Of a stretch of DNA of 24,759 bases, positions 1-7,597 are shown one piece after another (position 1 is the stretch's first letter; each line of letters starts with the position of its first letter). Below the pieces are notes generated by a model that ran no database searches, was not told the DNA's origin, and saw only the letters and a list, made by a program, of their open reading frames with translations. The stretch is from CAJXZP01 sp047610145 (GTDB lineage: Bacteria; Bacteroidota; Bacteroidia; Flavobacteriales_G; Salibacteraceae). The position numbers and the translations under genes are program-made. The DNA lies in assembly GCA_047610145.1 (NCBI GenBank), contig JBLFZF010000046.1, positions 1-24,759 of the forward strand. The letters are read 5' to 3'.

Positions 1-293
1 TAGTCTGTGGTGATTTTAATAGTACGCCACCTGGGGCAAAACTACCATATCAAGACGATCATGTAATTCAAACGCTTTTAGCTGATTCTGAAATGGAAAT
101 GGCCATTAATTTAGAGCAAAACCAAGACAATGAAAGGGCTAATTATACATTTAACAGTGACCAACCTGACAAAAGGTTAGACTACGTTTTTTATAACCCC
201 AAATTTATACAGATACTCGATGCCAGAGTTTTACACGAAGCTAATCAAGTGTCCGATCACCTTCCCGTTTGGATGCGTTTTACTTTTCGTTAA
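1..293 (+). CDS. Endonuclease/exonuclease/phosphatase family protein, C-terminal part (partial)
   Basis: The frame is open from base 3 at the window edge to the TAA at 291-293, so this is the last ~96 codons of a longer gene. Two motifs of the exonuclease III / DNase I-like fold are visible: CGDFNSTP near the beginning of the fragment (GDFN carries metal and active-site residues in the family) and, near the end, RLDYVFY followed by VSDHLPV, where the SDH triplet holds the catalytic histidine. Family members hydrolyse phosphodiesters in nucleic acids, phospholipids or related substrates, and the fragment does not show which. Bacteroidetes carry many secreted or lipid-anchored members, but the N-terminus that would settle localisation lies outside. 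The next gene follows in the same frame, 18 nt after the stop, suggesting co-transcription. An ATG at 93 also exists but lies after the GDFN motif and is not the start. Confidence 0.85.
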   Translation, partial: VCGDFNSTPPGAKLPYQDDHVIQTLLADSEMEMAINLEQNQDNERANYTFNSDQPDKRLDYVFYNPKFIQILDARVLHEANQVSDHLPVWMRFTFR

Positions 294-311
294 CCCTTAT
301 ACACAGAAATC

Positions 312-1493
312 ATCAAATCAATTGCGATCATAGGTGGAGGTTCCTCTAGTTTACTTTTGGCTGAATTGCTAGGAAAAACCTTTAACGTAACCATTTACGA
401 ACAAGGTAAAGCTATTGGCAGGAAATACTTGGTTGCCGGTAAAGGAGGCTTCAACATTGCCCATAACTTGGATCGTACAGAACTGTATGAAAAATATAGT
501 CCTACCCATTTTTTGCAAGAGGCTATTCAACACTTTGGAGTGGAGGAGTTAAGAACCTGGTATTTAAAGATGGGAGTGCCTACCTATATTGGAACAAGTA
601 ATAGAGTTTTTCCGGAAAAGGGAGTTTCACCTGCGAATGTACTCCGAGCTATCAAATCAAGATTAGCCTTTTTGAACGTGGAAATAAAAACTAAACACAC
701 ATTTATTGGGTTTTCAGAAGAGGCTCAACCCATTTTAAAGCACGATGAGTCTAACCAGATCATAGATGCTACATATACTGTTTTCTGTTTAGGAGGCGGC
801 TCATGGAAAGTAACCGGGGCTAATTCTGATTGGTTCGCTCCATTTAATCAGTTAGGTGTTTCAACCCTGCCATTTGAAGCCTCTAATTGTGGACTCACTA
901 TTAATTGGCCAGACTCAATTTCAACAAATCATGTCGGAAAACCGTTAAAAAACATAGCTATCAAATGTCATGATTTAAGCGTCAAAGGAGAAGCCGTAAT
1001 AACTAATTATGGAATAGAAGGAAATGCAATTTACCCTATTTCATCAGAAATTAGAAAATCCTTTAAATCCAGTATACCTGCGGCTATTACTTTAGATTTT
1101 AAGCCGATGCTCTCATCCGTTGAAATTTATAAAAAACTAAAAAAATGTCAGCCTTCAAATTACGGAAAAGTACTAAAGCTCGATACGGCTTCCATGGCTA
1201 TAATTAAACAGTTTACAACTAAAGAGGAGTTCTTAAGTAAAGAGATATTATCAAAAACAATAAAGAACATCTCGTTACCCATTGCATCTTTACGACCAAT
1301 AGAAGAAGCTATTTCAACAGTAGGAGGAATTGAAGTTGAAAACCTCACCCCGCATTTCTCGCTAAAGAAATACCCTCACTTATTTTGTATCGGAGAAATG
1401 GTGAATTGGGATGCCCCAACAGGTGGGTTTCTGCTGCAAGGATGTTTCTCAATGGCTCACCAGCTAGCCAATAAACTCCTTAAACAAAATTAA
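312..1493 (+). CDS. FAD-dependent flavoprotein, PP_4765-like (TIGR03862-type), apparent non-ATG start
   Basis: This is a Rossmann-fold flavoprotein of the HI0933/BaiN superfamily, closest by motif to the subgroup known as uncharacterised flavoprotein PP_4765. The dinucleotide loop IAIIGGGSSS sits at the extreme N-terminus, followed by GRKYLVAGKGGFNIAHN, an internal CLGGGSWKVTG segment, and a C-terminal block GEMVNWDAPTGGF that closes the FAD site in this family. Its physiological substrate is unknown. The only conventional candidate start in frame near the 5' end is TTG at 357, but starting there would delete the glycine-rich loop. Homologues usually begin M-K-x-I-A-I-I-G-G-G, which aligns with codon ATC at 312 (ATC AAA TCA ATT GCG ATC). 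I therefore place the start at 312, as an ATC start or as an ATG altered by mutation or sequencing error. It follows the preceding gene by 18 nt. Confidence 0.75.
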   Translation: MKSIAIIGGGSSSLLLAELLGKTFNVTIYEQGKAIGRKYLVAGKGGFNIAHNLDRTELYEKYSPTHFLQEAIQHFGVEELRTWYLKMGVPTYIGTSNRVFPEKGVSPANVLRAIKSRLAFLNVEIKTKHTFIGFSEEAQPILKHDESNQIIDATYTVFCLGGGSWKVTGANSDWFAPFNQLGVSTLPFEASNCGLTINWPDSISTNHVGKPLKNIAIKCHDLSVKGEAVITNYGIEGNAIYPISSEIRKSFKSSIPAAITLDFKPMLSSVEIYKKLKKCQPSNYGKVLKLDTASMAIIKQFTTKEEFLSKEILSKTIKNISLPIASLRPIEEAISTVGGIEVENLTPHFSLKKYPHLFCIGEMVNWDAPTGGFLLQGCFSMAHQLANKLLKQN

Positions 1494-1540
1494 ATCAACC
1501 AGATGACTCTCGTTGGCTTCTGCATATTATTGGGGAATTA

Positions 1541-2414
1541 CTAACTTGGTACCACTTCAATTAATTTAACCTCATCTCCATTTCGTAAAACAGTAACCAT
1601 AAACTCCTGATTCTATTTTAGTTCTGCTACATATTTTCCAATTGCATACATAGCTGGATCTACCTTAAACTCTCCAATTTCAATAATAACAATATCACCT
1701 CCAATAAGTAGTTCATTTCCTTCAATAGTATTTTTTGTAAATAACTGATTTTAAAGCACTCAAAGCTTCGGGAGAACCTGTTGCCATTTTTTGAACTAAC
1801 AGACCTCTTTCTTGGGGTAAATTAAATACAGACCGAAGCGGACCTTCAACAACCTGAAATTCTGCGCCATACCAAAACGGTTGGTCTCCTTCTAAATGCA
1901 ACGTAGCTATATTGCTCGTTACTACAAAAACAACCCATTTAAAAACAACACTTTGCTTAAAAAAAAGAACTGACACTACCTATAACCTCCCCATTAGTAT
2001 TGAACATTGTACTATCAGAGTTATCATGGTTTATAGCGGCATCTGTTTGAAAATACTCAAATTCAGAAAAGATAAATCTATTCCCCTTTTCTTTATGACG
2101 ACCACTTATACAATCTACCGATAGAGATCGCTCTAATCCAAAAGGAGCCCCAATTATATATATTTTCACCCACACTTATATTTGCTGTAGAAACCACTTT
2201 CACTATTTTATATTCTTTGGGCATCCATAATATAGTCGAATTAAAGCCACATCGGTAATGGCATTACTCGTAATTACTTTATCTGGTACTTATTTCCCGG
2301 ATTAGAACTTAACCATGACCTCTTCGGCTAAAGAAACCACTTGTGCTACCATCGAAATGTCACCTTCTTGATTTATTAAAATCCCCGAACATAATCCTTC
2401 AATAGATACCCTAT
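1541..2414 (-). pseudogene. Decayed HtrA/DegP-like trypsin-type serine protease with PDZ domain
   Basis: No intact frame exists, but reading the minus strand across frames recovers an HtrA-like protein in the right order. From ~2405 downward: CSGILINQEGDISMVAQVV (family GSG-x-L-I..G-I-x-T-x-A-H-V-V), two in-frame stops, PDKVITSNAITDVALIRL (catalytic Asp region), a frameshift near 2205, VGENIY, another shift in an AT repeat near 2155-2165, IGAPFGLERSLSV, FQTDAAINHDNSDS and NGEVIG. Then come PDZ pieces: EFQVVEGPLRSVFNLP and GSPEALSAL (to ~1722), GGDIVIIEIGEF, a stop, and VTVLRNGDEVKLIEV ending at TAG 1541-1543. The catalytic histidine is Q, and the family GNSGGP is DNSDST. The N-terminus directly abuts the end of the flavoprotein gene at 2415, so signal peptide and start are missing. 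The protein cannot be a working protease as read. Confidence 0.85.
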
Positions 2415-3635
2415 TTATGCCAACTTACCTGAAATAAACCCCGTAGTCCAAGCGGCTTGAAAGTTAAACCCTCCGGTAACGCCATCAATGTCCATAAACT
2501 CTCCTGCAAAATAGAGATTAGGCGTTACTTTACTTTGCATGGTTTGTGGGTCAATATTGGTTAATGAAATTCCTCCACAAATAACAAACTCTTCTTTAAA
2601 AGTTGTTTTTTTATGAATCTCAAACTCATCATTAACCAGCTTATTTACAATCCTGTTTTTACTTTTTTTATCCACCGAATTCCAAGTCATTTTCTCATCT
2701 AAACTTAATTCAGTTATAAAAAATGCCCATAAACGATTCGGGATATCAACAGGGTTTTTATTGACTTGTTTCTTTCCATTATCGGTAACAAAACGGGCCA
2801 ATATATTCCTAACCTCCTCTTCTTTGGTTTCGCCTAACCAATTGACTTGAATTTTGAATTGATAGTCTCTTGCGGCTAATTCTCTGGCGGCCATAGCAGA
2901 CAGTTTTAGAATAGCAGGCCCACTCATTCCCCAATGGGTAACTAATAAAGGCCCTGTATTTTGAAACTTTGTTCCTTGAATTTTAACTTGGGCCAAGGGA
3001 CAAACTGTACCCATTAACTCAATGATTTTACTATTGGTTATATTAAATGTAAACAAAGAAGGTACTGGAGGTTGAATAGTATGCCCAAGCTCTTTAAATA
3101 CAGCATATTTATCTTCGTTTTTTTGTCCCCCTAAACAAACTATTACCGCATCAAAAATTGAGTTCTCCTCATTAGTTAAAAATACATTTAATCCCGTACT
3201 TGCTTTAGATATCGAGCGCATTCCAGTACCCATTTTTAAATGGATACCTAATTTCTCGACTTCTCTTTGAAGGGTATCAATAATAGTTTGCGAAGTATTA
3301 CTAACCGGAAACATTCTATTATCTGGTTCTACTTTTAAGGATACATTTCGATCTTCAAACCAGGCAATGGTATCTGATACTGCAAATTGATAAAAAGCCT
3401 TACGTAAAAACTTCTCTCCTCTCGGATAGTTTTTTATTAACCTCTTTATTTCCGTTTCATTATGCGTCACATTACAACGTCCTCCGCCTGAAACCTTTAC
3501 TTTGGCTAAAACCTTACTGGTTTTTTCAAAAATAATAACCTCTGCATTTGGATGATTTGTTTTAGCAGAAATAGCGGCAAAAAAACCAGCCGCTCCTCCC
3601 CCAATTACAGCTACACGTTTAATCTCCTGTCTCAT
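2415..3635 (-). CDS. BaiN/YhiN-family NAD(P)/FAD-dependent oxidoreductase
   Basis: A 406-residue flavoprotein of the HI0933/YhiN/BaiN family (TIGR00275-like). The N-terminus carries the FAD loop VAVIGGGAAGFFAA, an acidic residue ending strand 2 (VIIFEK), and the family hallmark SGGGRCNVTHN near residue 50. GMSGPAILKLSA lies in the insertion domain, and the C-terminus has YFAGEFMDIDGVTGGFNFQAAW, the terminal FAD-contacting block. Relatives have been linked to bile-acid 7-dehydroxylation steps in clostridia and to unspecified reductase activities, but the role in Bacteroidetes is not established, so I give no gene symbol. The start is ATG, immediately next to the stop of the upstream Gre-like gene with no intervening base, indicating one operon and probable translational coupling. 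Its stop lies at the truncated edge of the protease pseudogene. It is a distant relative of the flavoprotein at 312-1493. Confidence 0.92.
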   Translation of the reverse strand: MRQEIKRVAVIGGGAAGFFAAISAKTNHPNAEVIIFEKTSKVLAKVKVSGGGRCNVTHNETEIKRLIKNYPRGEKFLRKAFYQFAVSDTIAWFEDRNVSLKVEPDNRMFPVSNTSQTIIDTLQREVEKLGIHLKMGTGMRSISKASTGLNVFLTNEENSIFDAVIVCLGGQKNEDKYAVFKELGHTIQPPVPSLFTFNITNSKIIELMGTVCPLAQVKIQGTKFQNTGPLLVTHWGMSGPAILKLSAMAARELAARDYQFKIQVNWLGETKEEEVRNILARFVTDNGKKQVNKNPVDIPNRLWAFFITELSLDEKMTWNSVDKKSKNRIVNKLVNDEFEIHKKTTFKEEFVICGGISLTNIDPQTMQSKVTPNLYFAGEFMDIDGVTGGFNFQAAWTTGFISGKLA

Positions 3636-4097
3636 CTAACAAAAATCTAAGATGGTTATATTCTTCCCGTTAAAAGAAACTTGATCCCCTATCATTTTTC
3701 CAATAAATAATTTACCTACTGGAGCTGTAGGTGAAATAATAAAAAAATCTTGTGTGTTTAATTTTACCAGACCAATACCTATGGCAATAAAGTAAAACCC
3801 CAAATTAGTTTCAATTAAACTACCTAAACTAACCGTTTCTTTCGGGGTATATTCTTTTAATATTTGAATAACTGGTTTCTGACTTTGCATTTTACGCAGT
3901 AGAATAGCGTTATTTTCTTGCTCTAATTGAAGTAACGACTTACCTGTTTCATGCTTATCGCCAGCACTACTTTTACTTTCGTTCTGTGCAGATTCTTTAG
4001 CCGAATTAATTACCGCTTGAACGTGGTTTATTTGATTATCAATAAACGAGGTACAATACTGTATTAAATCTACTTTAACCTCCCTAAGTTCACCCAT
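3636..4097 (-). CDS. GreA/GreB-like C-terminal domain protein
   Basis: A 153-residue protein whose second half resembles the FKBP-like C-terminal domain of transcript cleavage factors GreA/GreB: a beta-rich segment with the pattern SPTAPVGKLFIGKMIGDQVSFNGKN (broken here at 3 points in my reading into SPTAPVGK, LIGKKxGD-like and FNGKN). The first half is a charged helical region with ESAQNESKSSAGDKHETG, which recalls the basic/acidic loop of Gre or Rnk-type proteins but is shorter than a full Gre coiled coil. Whether it reaches the RNA polymerase secondary channel is not evident. Related Bacteroidetes proteins are often annotated GreA/GreB family or, misleadingly, 3-oxoacyl-ACP synthase. It is the first gene of an operon with the downstream flavoprotein, which it touches end to end. 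A TACCTTTG box lies 4 nt before its ATG. Confidence 0.75.
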   Translation of the reverse strand: MGELREVKVDLIQYCTSFIDNQINHVQAVINSAKESAQNESKSSAGDKHETGKSLLQLEQENNAILLRKMQSQKPVIQILKEYTPKETVSLGSLIETNLGFYFIAIGIGLVKLNTQDFFIISPTAPVGKLFIGKMIGDQVSFNGKNITILDFC

Positions 4098-4101
4098 AAC
4101 A

Positions 4102-4109
4102 CAAAGGTA
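4102..4109 (-). promoter_or_regulatory. Bacteroidetes -7 box (TACCTTTG) of the Gre-like/flavoprotein operon
   Basis: On the minus strand TACCTTTG matches the Bacteroidetes -7 consensus TAnnTTTG exactly. Only 4 nt separate it from the ATG at 4097. No TTG is visible at the usual 17-23 nt upstream distance, which lowers confidence. If transcription begins about 5 nt after the box, as at the SRP RNA, the message would start at the A of the start codon. Confidence 0.5.
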
Positions 4110-4191
4110 TTGGTTTGAATGACTAAGAAAAACTTGTATTCAATAAATAATTATAATAATAAAAGCCTTTATCTCGCTTGATTCAATACCC

Positions 4192-4199
4192 TACTTTTG
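4192..4199 (+). promoter_or_regulatory. Bacteroidetes -7 box (TACTTTTG) of the LysE-type exporter gene
   Basis: TACTTTTG matches TAnnTTTG exactly and ends 5 nt before the ATG at 4205. The expected -33 TTG is not found at standard spacing, so the assignment rests on the -7 box and its position. The predicted transcription start coincides with the start codon. Confidence 0.45.
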
Positions 4200-4204
4200 G
4201 AACT

Positions 4205-4834
4205 ATGGATTCTTTTTTTTCATCATTAACACTTAGTGTTTTACTTATTCATTTATTAGCGGTAATGAGTCCGGGGCCAGATTTTATTATGCTCGTTCGA
4301 AATGCACTAACATATTCCAGAAAAATAGGCATCTGGACAGCTATCGGGTTTGGTTTAGGTATTGGTATACATGTATTATACAGTGTTTTTGGTTTAGGAC
4401 TTATCATTTCTCAAAGCCCTGTTATTTATGACGGGATTCGTTATGTAGGATCGGCATATCTCGGCTATATCGGAATCATGTCTATTAAAAGCTCGGGCAG
4501 TACTATCTCTGTTCAGGAAGTCCAACACAAAAGCGATATTTCACCTCTTAAAGCAATTAGAATTGGCTTTTTAACTAATGTACTTAATCCAAAAGCAACG
4601 CTTTTCTTTTTAAGTCTCTTCACCATAGTGGTAGGTCCTGAAGCCTCTCAAAGTTTATTGCTTTCGCTTGGAATACTGATGATGATTAATACCACCCTGT
4701 GGTTTAGCCTCCTGGCTTACTTAGTAACTCACTCTCGTATATTACCTGCTTTTGAAAAATACGAAGGCGTTTTTAATAAAATATTTGGTGTTTTATTATT
4801 AGGAATTGCACTAAAAGTGGCTTTCTATCCTTAA
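4205..4834 (+). CDS. LysE/RhtB-family amino-acid exporter
   Basis: A 209-residue inner-membrane protein with the LysE/RhtB signature: an N-terminal hydrophobic helix followed by VMSPGPDFIMLVRNALTYS, a GIWTAIGFGLGIGIHV second helix, a short hydrophilic centre (residues ~100-125), and LTNVLNPKATLFFLSLF, the conserved NPK segment of the family. About six membrane helices are expected. Members export amino acids such as lysine, threonine, homoserine or leucine by proton antiport, and the substrate cannot be read from sequence. A TTG nine codons upstream (4178) is in frame, but the ATG at 4205 fits the family length and the promoter box that ends 5 nt before it. The stop is separated from the stop of the convergent rnz gene by only 2 nt, leaving no room for a separate terminator. 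Confidence 0.9.
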   Translation: MDSFFSSLTLSVLLIHLLAVMSPGPDFIMLVRNALTYSRKIGIWTAIGFGLGIGIHVLYSVFGLGLIISQSPVIYDGIRYVGSAYLGYIGIMSIKSSGSTISVQEVQHKSDISPLKAIRIGFLTNVLNPKATLFFLSLFTIVVGPEASQSLLLSLGILMMINTTLWFSLLAYLVTHSRILPAFEKYEGVFNKIFGVLLLGIALKVAFYP

Positions 4835-4836
4835 GG

Positions 4837-5751
4837 CTACAGGTAATCGAATTGTTTACCTTCTATTGCTAAGTGTGCGTTTTCAAATTCTGATTTAGTT
4901 TCTTCCAAATGCATATCTAGTTCCTTATAACGAGCAGAATAATGCCCAATAATTAACTCCCCTACATCCGCTAATTTCGCGATTTTACCCGCCTGTTTAG
5001 TCGTAGAGTGCATAGTTTGTTTGGCCCTTTTCTTTTCTGAGTCTAAAAAAGTGGCTTCGTGATATAACACATCTACATTTTTGATTAAGGGAACAATTTT
5101 TTCTGAGTATTTCGTATCCGAACAAAAAGCGTAACTCCACGCCTTATTTGGATTGGTTGTTAATTGTTTATTGGAATATGTTTTTCCTGTATCATCCGTA
5201 TAATTAGCACCCTCTTTAATTTTGTTTATTTCAATAATTGGAATTTTCAATTCCTCTACCAAAAATTTCTTAATTCTCCGCTTGCCTAGTTTTTCTCGAA
5301 ACAAAAAGCCATTTGTTGGAATTCGATGACTTAACGGAATAGTGGATACTTCTAAGGTATCATCTTCATAAATTAATTCGGAGGTTCCATGCGTCAGTTC
5401 AATAAACTCAATAGGAAAACTATAGCTAGAATGGGCTGCATACATTTGCATCTCGACCATTTCTTTTAAGCCGTACATCGCAAATATTTTCAATGGAATG
5501 GTTCGACCTAATAAATTCATGGTACCTAAAAGTCCGAAAATTCCAAAATAATGATCTCCATGAAGATGAGAAATAAAGATTGCTTTTAAAGCTTGAATCT
5601 TGATCTTGTTTTTACGAACCTGAATCTGTGCACCCTCGCCACAATCTACCATATAGCGATGCTGGTTGAATTCTAATATTTGCGAAGTTGGTAAACGATT
5701 ACCAATTGGAATAGCTGAATTAGCACCTAAAACTGTAAGCTTAAAACCCAT
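4837..5751 (-). CDS. rnz: Ribonuclease Z (tRNA 3'-endonuclease)
   Basis: A 304-residue short-form tRNase Z, which cleaves the 3' trailer from precursor tRNAs. The metallo-beta-lactamase zinc motif SHLHGDHYFG is at residues 61-69 (H62, H64, D66, H67). The other metal ligands are in FCSDTKY, LYHEATF and a late IGHYSARY. The start VLGANSAIP (family LGTxxA.P) and the DCGEGAQIQ motif at ~36-44 are typical, and the length matches bacterial RNase Z. It lies last in the pyrR-pyrB-STAS-like-rnz run, 15 nt after the preceding stop, and converges with the LysE gene at a 2-nt gap. tRNAs in this genome presumably include ones lacking encoded CCA, but none is in the window. Confidence 0.96.
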   Translation of the reverse strand: MGFKLTVLGANSAIPIGNRLPTSQILEFNQHRYMVDCGEGAQIQVRKNKIKIQALKAIFISHLHGDHYFGIFGLLGTMNLLGRTIPLKIFAMYGLKEMVEMQMYAAHSSYSFPIEFIELTHGTSELIYEDDTLEVSTIPLSHRIPTNGFLFREKLGKRRIKKFLVEELKIPIIEINKIKEGANYTDDTGKTYSNKQLTTNPNKAWSYAFCSDTKYSEKIVPLIKNVDVLYHEATFLDSEKKRAKQTMHSTTKQAGKIAKLADVGELIIGHYSARYKELDMHLEETKSEFENAHLAIEGKQFDYL

Positions 5752-5766
5752 AAATATAGTCTTGAA

Positions 5767-6111
5767 TTAAACTTCTTCTTCTCCAAAGAAACCCAACTCT
5801 CTTTCCGTGATCTCTAGAAAAATTAAATCTCTAGCTTCTGATACGGTAGAAACCACTTCCATTTTTTGAAGACCTGGAATTTTGGTTATTGATGCTGCTA
5901 TAATGGAAAAATTTTTGAGCTTATGTTGTCCTGCGAATTCATTTAAATACTTTACTGACTTGCCATCTATTTTATCAATTCGTATTAAATCGATTAAAAT
6001 ATTAGCATCCAAATCAATATTTAATGCCGTTTCAAAAGTTGATTTTTTTGTATTTAACCCCTCCACAATAAGTTTTAAATGCTCCTCTCCTTTTTCCCAC
6101 CTAGTCGTCAT
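5767..6111 (-). CDS. Small STAS-like domain protein
   Basis: A 114-residue soluble protein with alternating beta strands and helices and no signal peptide or membrane segment. The pattern (hydrophobic strand NILIDLIRIDKIDGKSVKYLNEF, then KNFSIIAASITKIPGLQKM, then a helix) resembles a STAS / anti-sigma-antagonist fold, but the usual phosphorylatable serine in the DxS motif is not obvious: the corresponding stretch reads IDKIDGKS. It sits between pyrB (12 nt upstream) and rnz (15 nt downstream). I recall a similar small protein beside rnz in other Bacteroidetes, but its function is unknown to me. The acidic C-terminus ends in GEEEV. I am confident that the gene is real and only moderately confident in the fold. 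Confidence 0.7.
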   Translation of the reverse strand: MTTRWEKGEEHLKLIVEGLNTKKSTFETALNIDLDANILIDLIRIDKIDGKSVKYLNEFAGQHKLKNFSIIAASITKIPGLQKMEVVSTVSEARDLIFLEITERELGFFGEEEV

Positions 6112-6123
6112 CTTATTATACTA

Positions 6124-7053
6124 TTAACGTTCTACTTTTTCAGCTAACAAATACAGCACTGCCATTCTAATAGCTACGCCATTTTCTACTTGATCTAAAA
6201 TTATTGCATGTTCAGAATCTGCAATGTCAGAAGATATTTCAACGCCTCTATTAATGGGCCCAGGATGCATAATCACTATTTTCTTACGGAGTGAGTTTAG
6301 TAATTCCAAGTCCAGCCCATACATCATGGTATATTCTCTTAAGGATGGAAAATATTTAATATCCTGCCGCTCCAGTTGAATACGCAGCATATTAGCTACA
6401 TCACACCATTCTAAGCCCTTTCTTAAGTCGTATTCTACCTCCACCCCCAAAGATTCAATATGCTTTGGCATTAAAGTCCTAGGACCACATAATTTCACAT
6501 GGGCCCCCAACTTTTTCAAAGCGAAAATATTGGATAAAGCGACTCTTGAATGCAAGATATCACCTACAATTAACACTTTTACTCCTTCTACCTTCCCTAA
6601 TTTTTCTCTTATGCTAAAGGTATCTAGCAAAGCTTGAGTAGGATGTTCATGAGCTCCGTCACCGGCATTTATAATTCTTGCATTCACATTTTTCGCTAAA
6701 AACTGAGCCGCTCCAGCATTTGGATGACGCATCACAACCAAATCAACTTTCATCGCTAATATATTATTAACCGTATCAATTAAAGTTTCTCCTTTTTTCA
6801 CTGATGAAGATGCTGCTGAGAAATTAATCACATCAGCAGATAATCTTTTTTCAGCTAACTCAAAAGACAAGCGCGTGCGGGTAGAATTTTCAAAAAATAA
6901 ATTGGCGACTGTAATATCACGTAAAGAGGGAACTTTTTTAATGGGTCTGTTTAGTACGTCTTTGAAATGATCTGCTGTTTTAAAAATTAATTGGATGTCT
7001 TCTTTGGAAAGGTCTTTAATTCCTAAAACATGATCCACACTTAAACTACTCAT
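6124..7053 (-). CDS. pyrB: Aspartate carbamoyltransferase catalytic subunit
   Basis: A 309-residue PyrB, which condenses carbamoyl phosphate with aspartate to N-carbamoyl-aspartate, the second step of de novo pyrimidine synthesis. The carbamoyl-phosphate motif STRTR is at residues 57-61, the 80s-loop SVKKGE at 84-89 and HPTQALLD from 137. The C-terminal domain has a loop with HPGPINRGVE. The length is that of the standard catalytic chain. No pyrI regulatory subunit follows, so it probably works as a trimer, or with a partner elsewhere. It is 2 nt downstream of pyrR and is expressed with it from the promoter at 7598-7625. Confidence 0.97.
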   Translation of the reverse strand: MSSLSVDHVLGIKDLSKEDIQLIFKTADHFKDVLNRPIKKVPSLRDITVANLFFENSTRTRLSFELAEKRLSADVINFSAASSSVKKGETLIDTVNNILAMKVDLVVMRHPNAGAAQFLAKNVNARIINAGDGAHEHPTQALLDTFSIREKLGKVEGVKVLIVGDILHSRVALSNIFALKKLGAHVKLCGPRTLMPKHIESLGVEVEYDLRKGLEWCDVANMLRIQLERQDIKYFPSLREYTMMYGLDLELLNSLRKKIVIMHPGPINRGVEISSDIADSEHAIILDQVENGVAIRMAVLYLLAEKVER

Positions 7054-7055
7054 AA

Positions 7056-7592
7056 CTACTTGATATTTGTGAGAATTACATTTCCTTTATCCTCTTTCCA
7101 TTGCACATCCACCCTTTCAGAGTCAACCGAGTCAATGGTTTGACCTACATAATCTGCCATTAATGGCAACTCTCTACTAAACCTTCGTTCAATTAAAACG
7201 AGATACTCCACCGAACTAGGTCGACCAAAATCCATCATAGCTTCCAATGCAGCTCTCACAGTTCTACCGGTATAGAGTACATCATCAATCAAAATAACAT
7301 CCTTTTCTTCAATTAAAAAATCGATTGTTGTTCCGGAAACTTCAATTGGAGTATCTCTTCTTCGGAAGTCATCCCGGTAAAAAGAAGCGTCTAAAGCACC
7401 CATTTGAATGTGATGATTACCCGTTATTTCTTGCAATTTACGATGGATAATGTGCGAAAGGTGCACCCCTCTAGGTTGCATACCTATAATAACCGTATTT
7501 GAAAAATCATCATGATTTTCAATGAGTTGATAGCATAACCTATTAATGGTTAATTCAAGATGCTTCTGATTAATAATAGTCTTTGCTCTCAT
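7056..7592 (-). CDS. pyrR: PyrR bifunctional regulator / uracil phosphoribosyltransferase
   Basis: A 178-residue PyrR-type phosphoribosyltransferase. The PRPP-binding signature VILIDDVLYTGRTVRAA is intact, and IIGMQPRGVHLS and the SGTTIDF hood region match the family. In Firmicutes PyrR binds pyr mRNA leaders, and it also converts uracil plus PRPP to UMP. The frame is open 40 codons further upstream to 7712, but that extension (hydrophobic, overlapping the SRP promoter region) is not conserved in PyrR, while MRAKTIINQKHLE at 7592 is a typical beginning. The promoter box ends 5 nt before this ATG, which also excludes the longer form. Because the message appears leaderless there is no upstream attenuator for PyrR to bind, so in this operon it may act mainly as a salvage enzyme (inference). 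Confidence 0.94.
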   Translation of the reverse strand: MRAKTIINQKHLELTINRLCYQLIENHDDFSNTVIIGMQPRGVHLSHIIHRKLQEITGNHHIQMGALDASFYRDDFRRRDTPIEVSGTTIDFLIEEKDVILIDDVLYTGRTVRAALEAMMDFGRPSSVEYLVLIERRFSRELPLMADYVGQTIDSVDSERVDVQWKEDKGNVILTNIK

Positions 7593-7597
7593 TAAAG

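Noticed and set aside
1912..2124. A 70-codon plus-strand reading frame
   Set aside because: It is antisense to the HtrA relic, has no homology that I recognise and no initiation signal.
4178..4204. TTG start for the LysE-type gene
   Set aside because: The extension is not hydrophobic like the family N-terminus and overlaps the promoter box. ATG at 4205 fits better.
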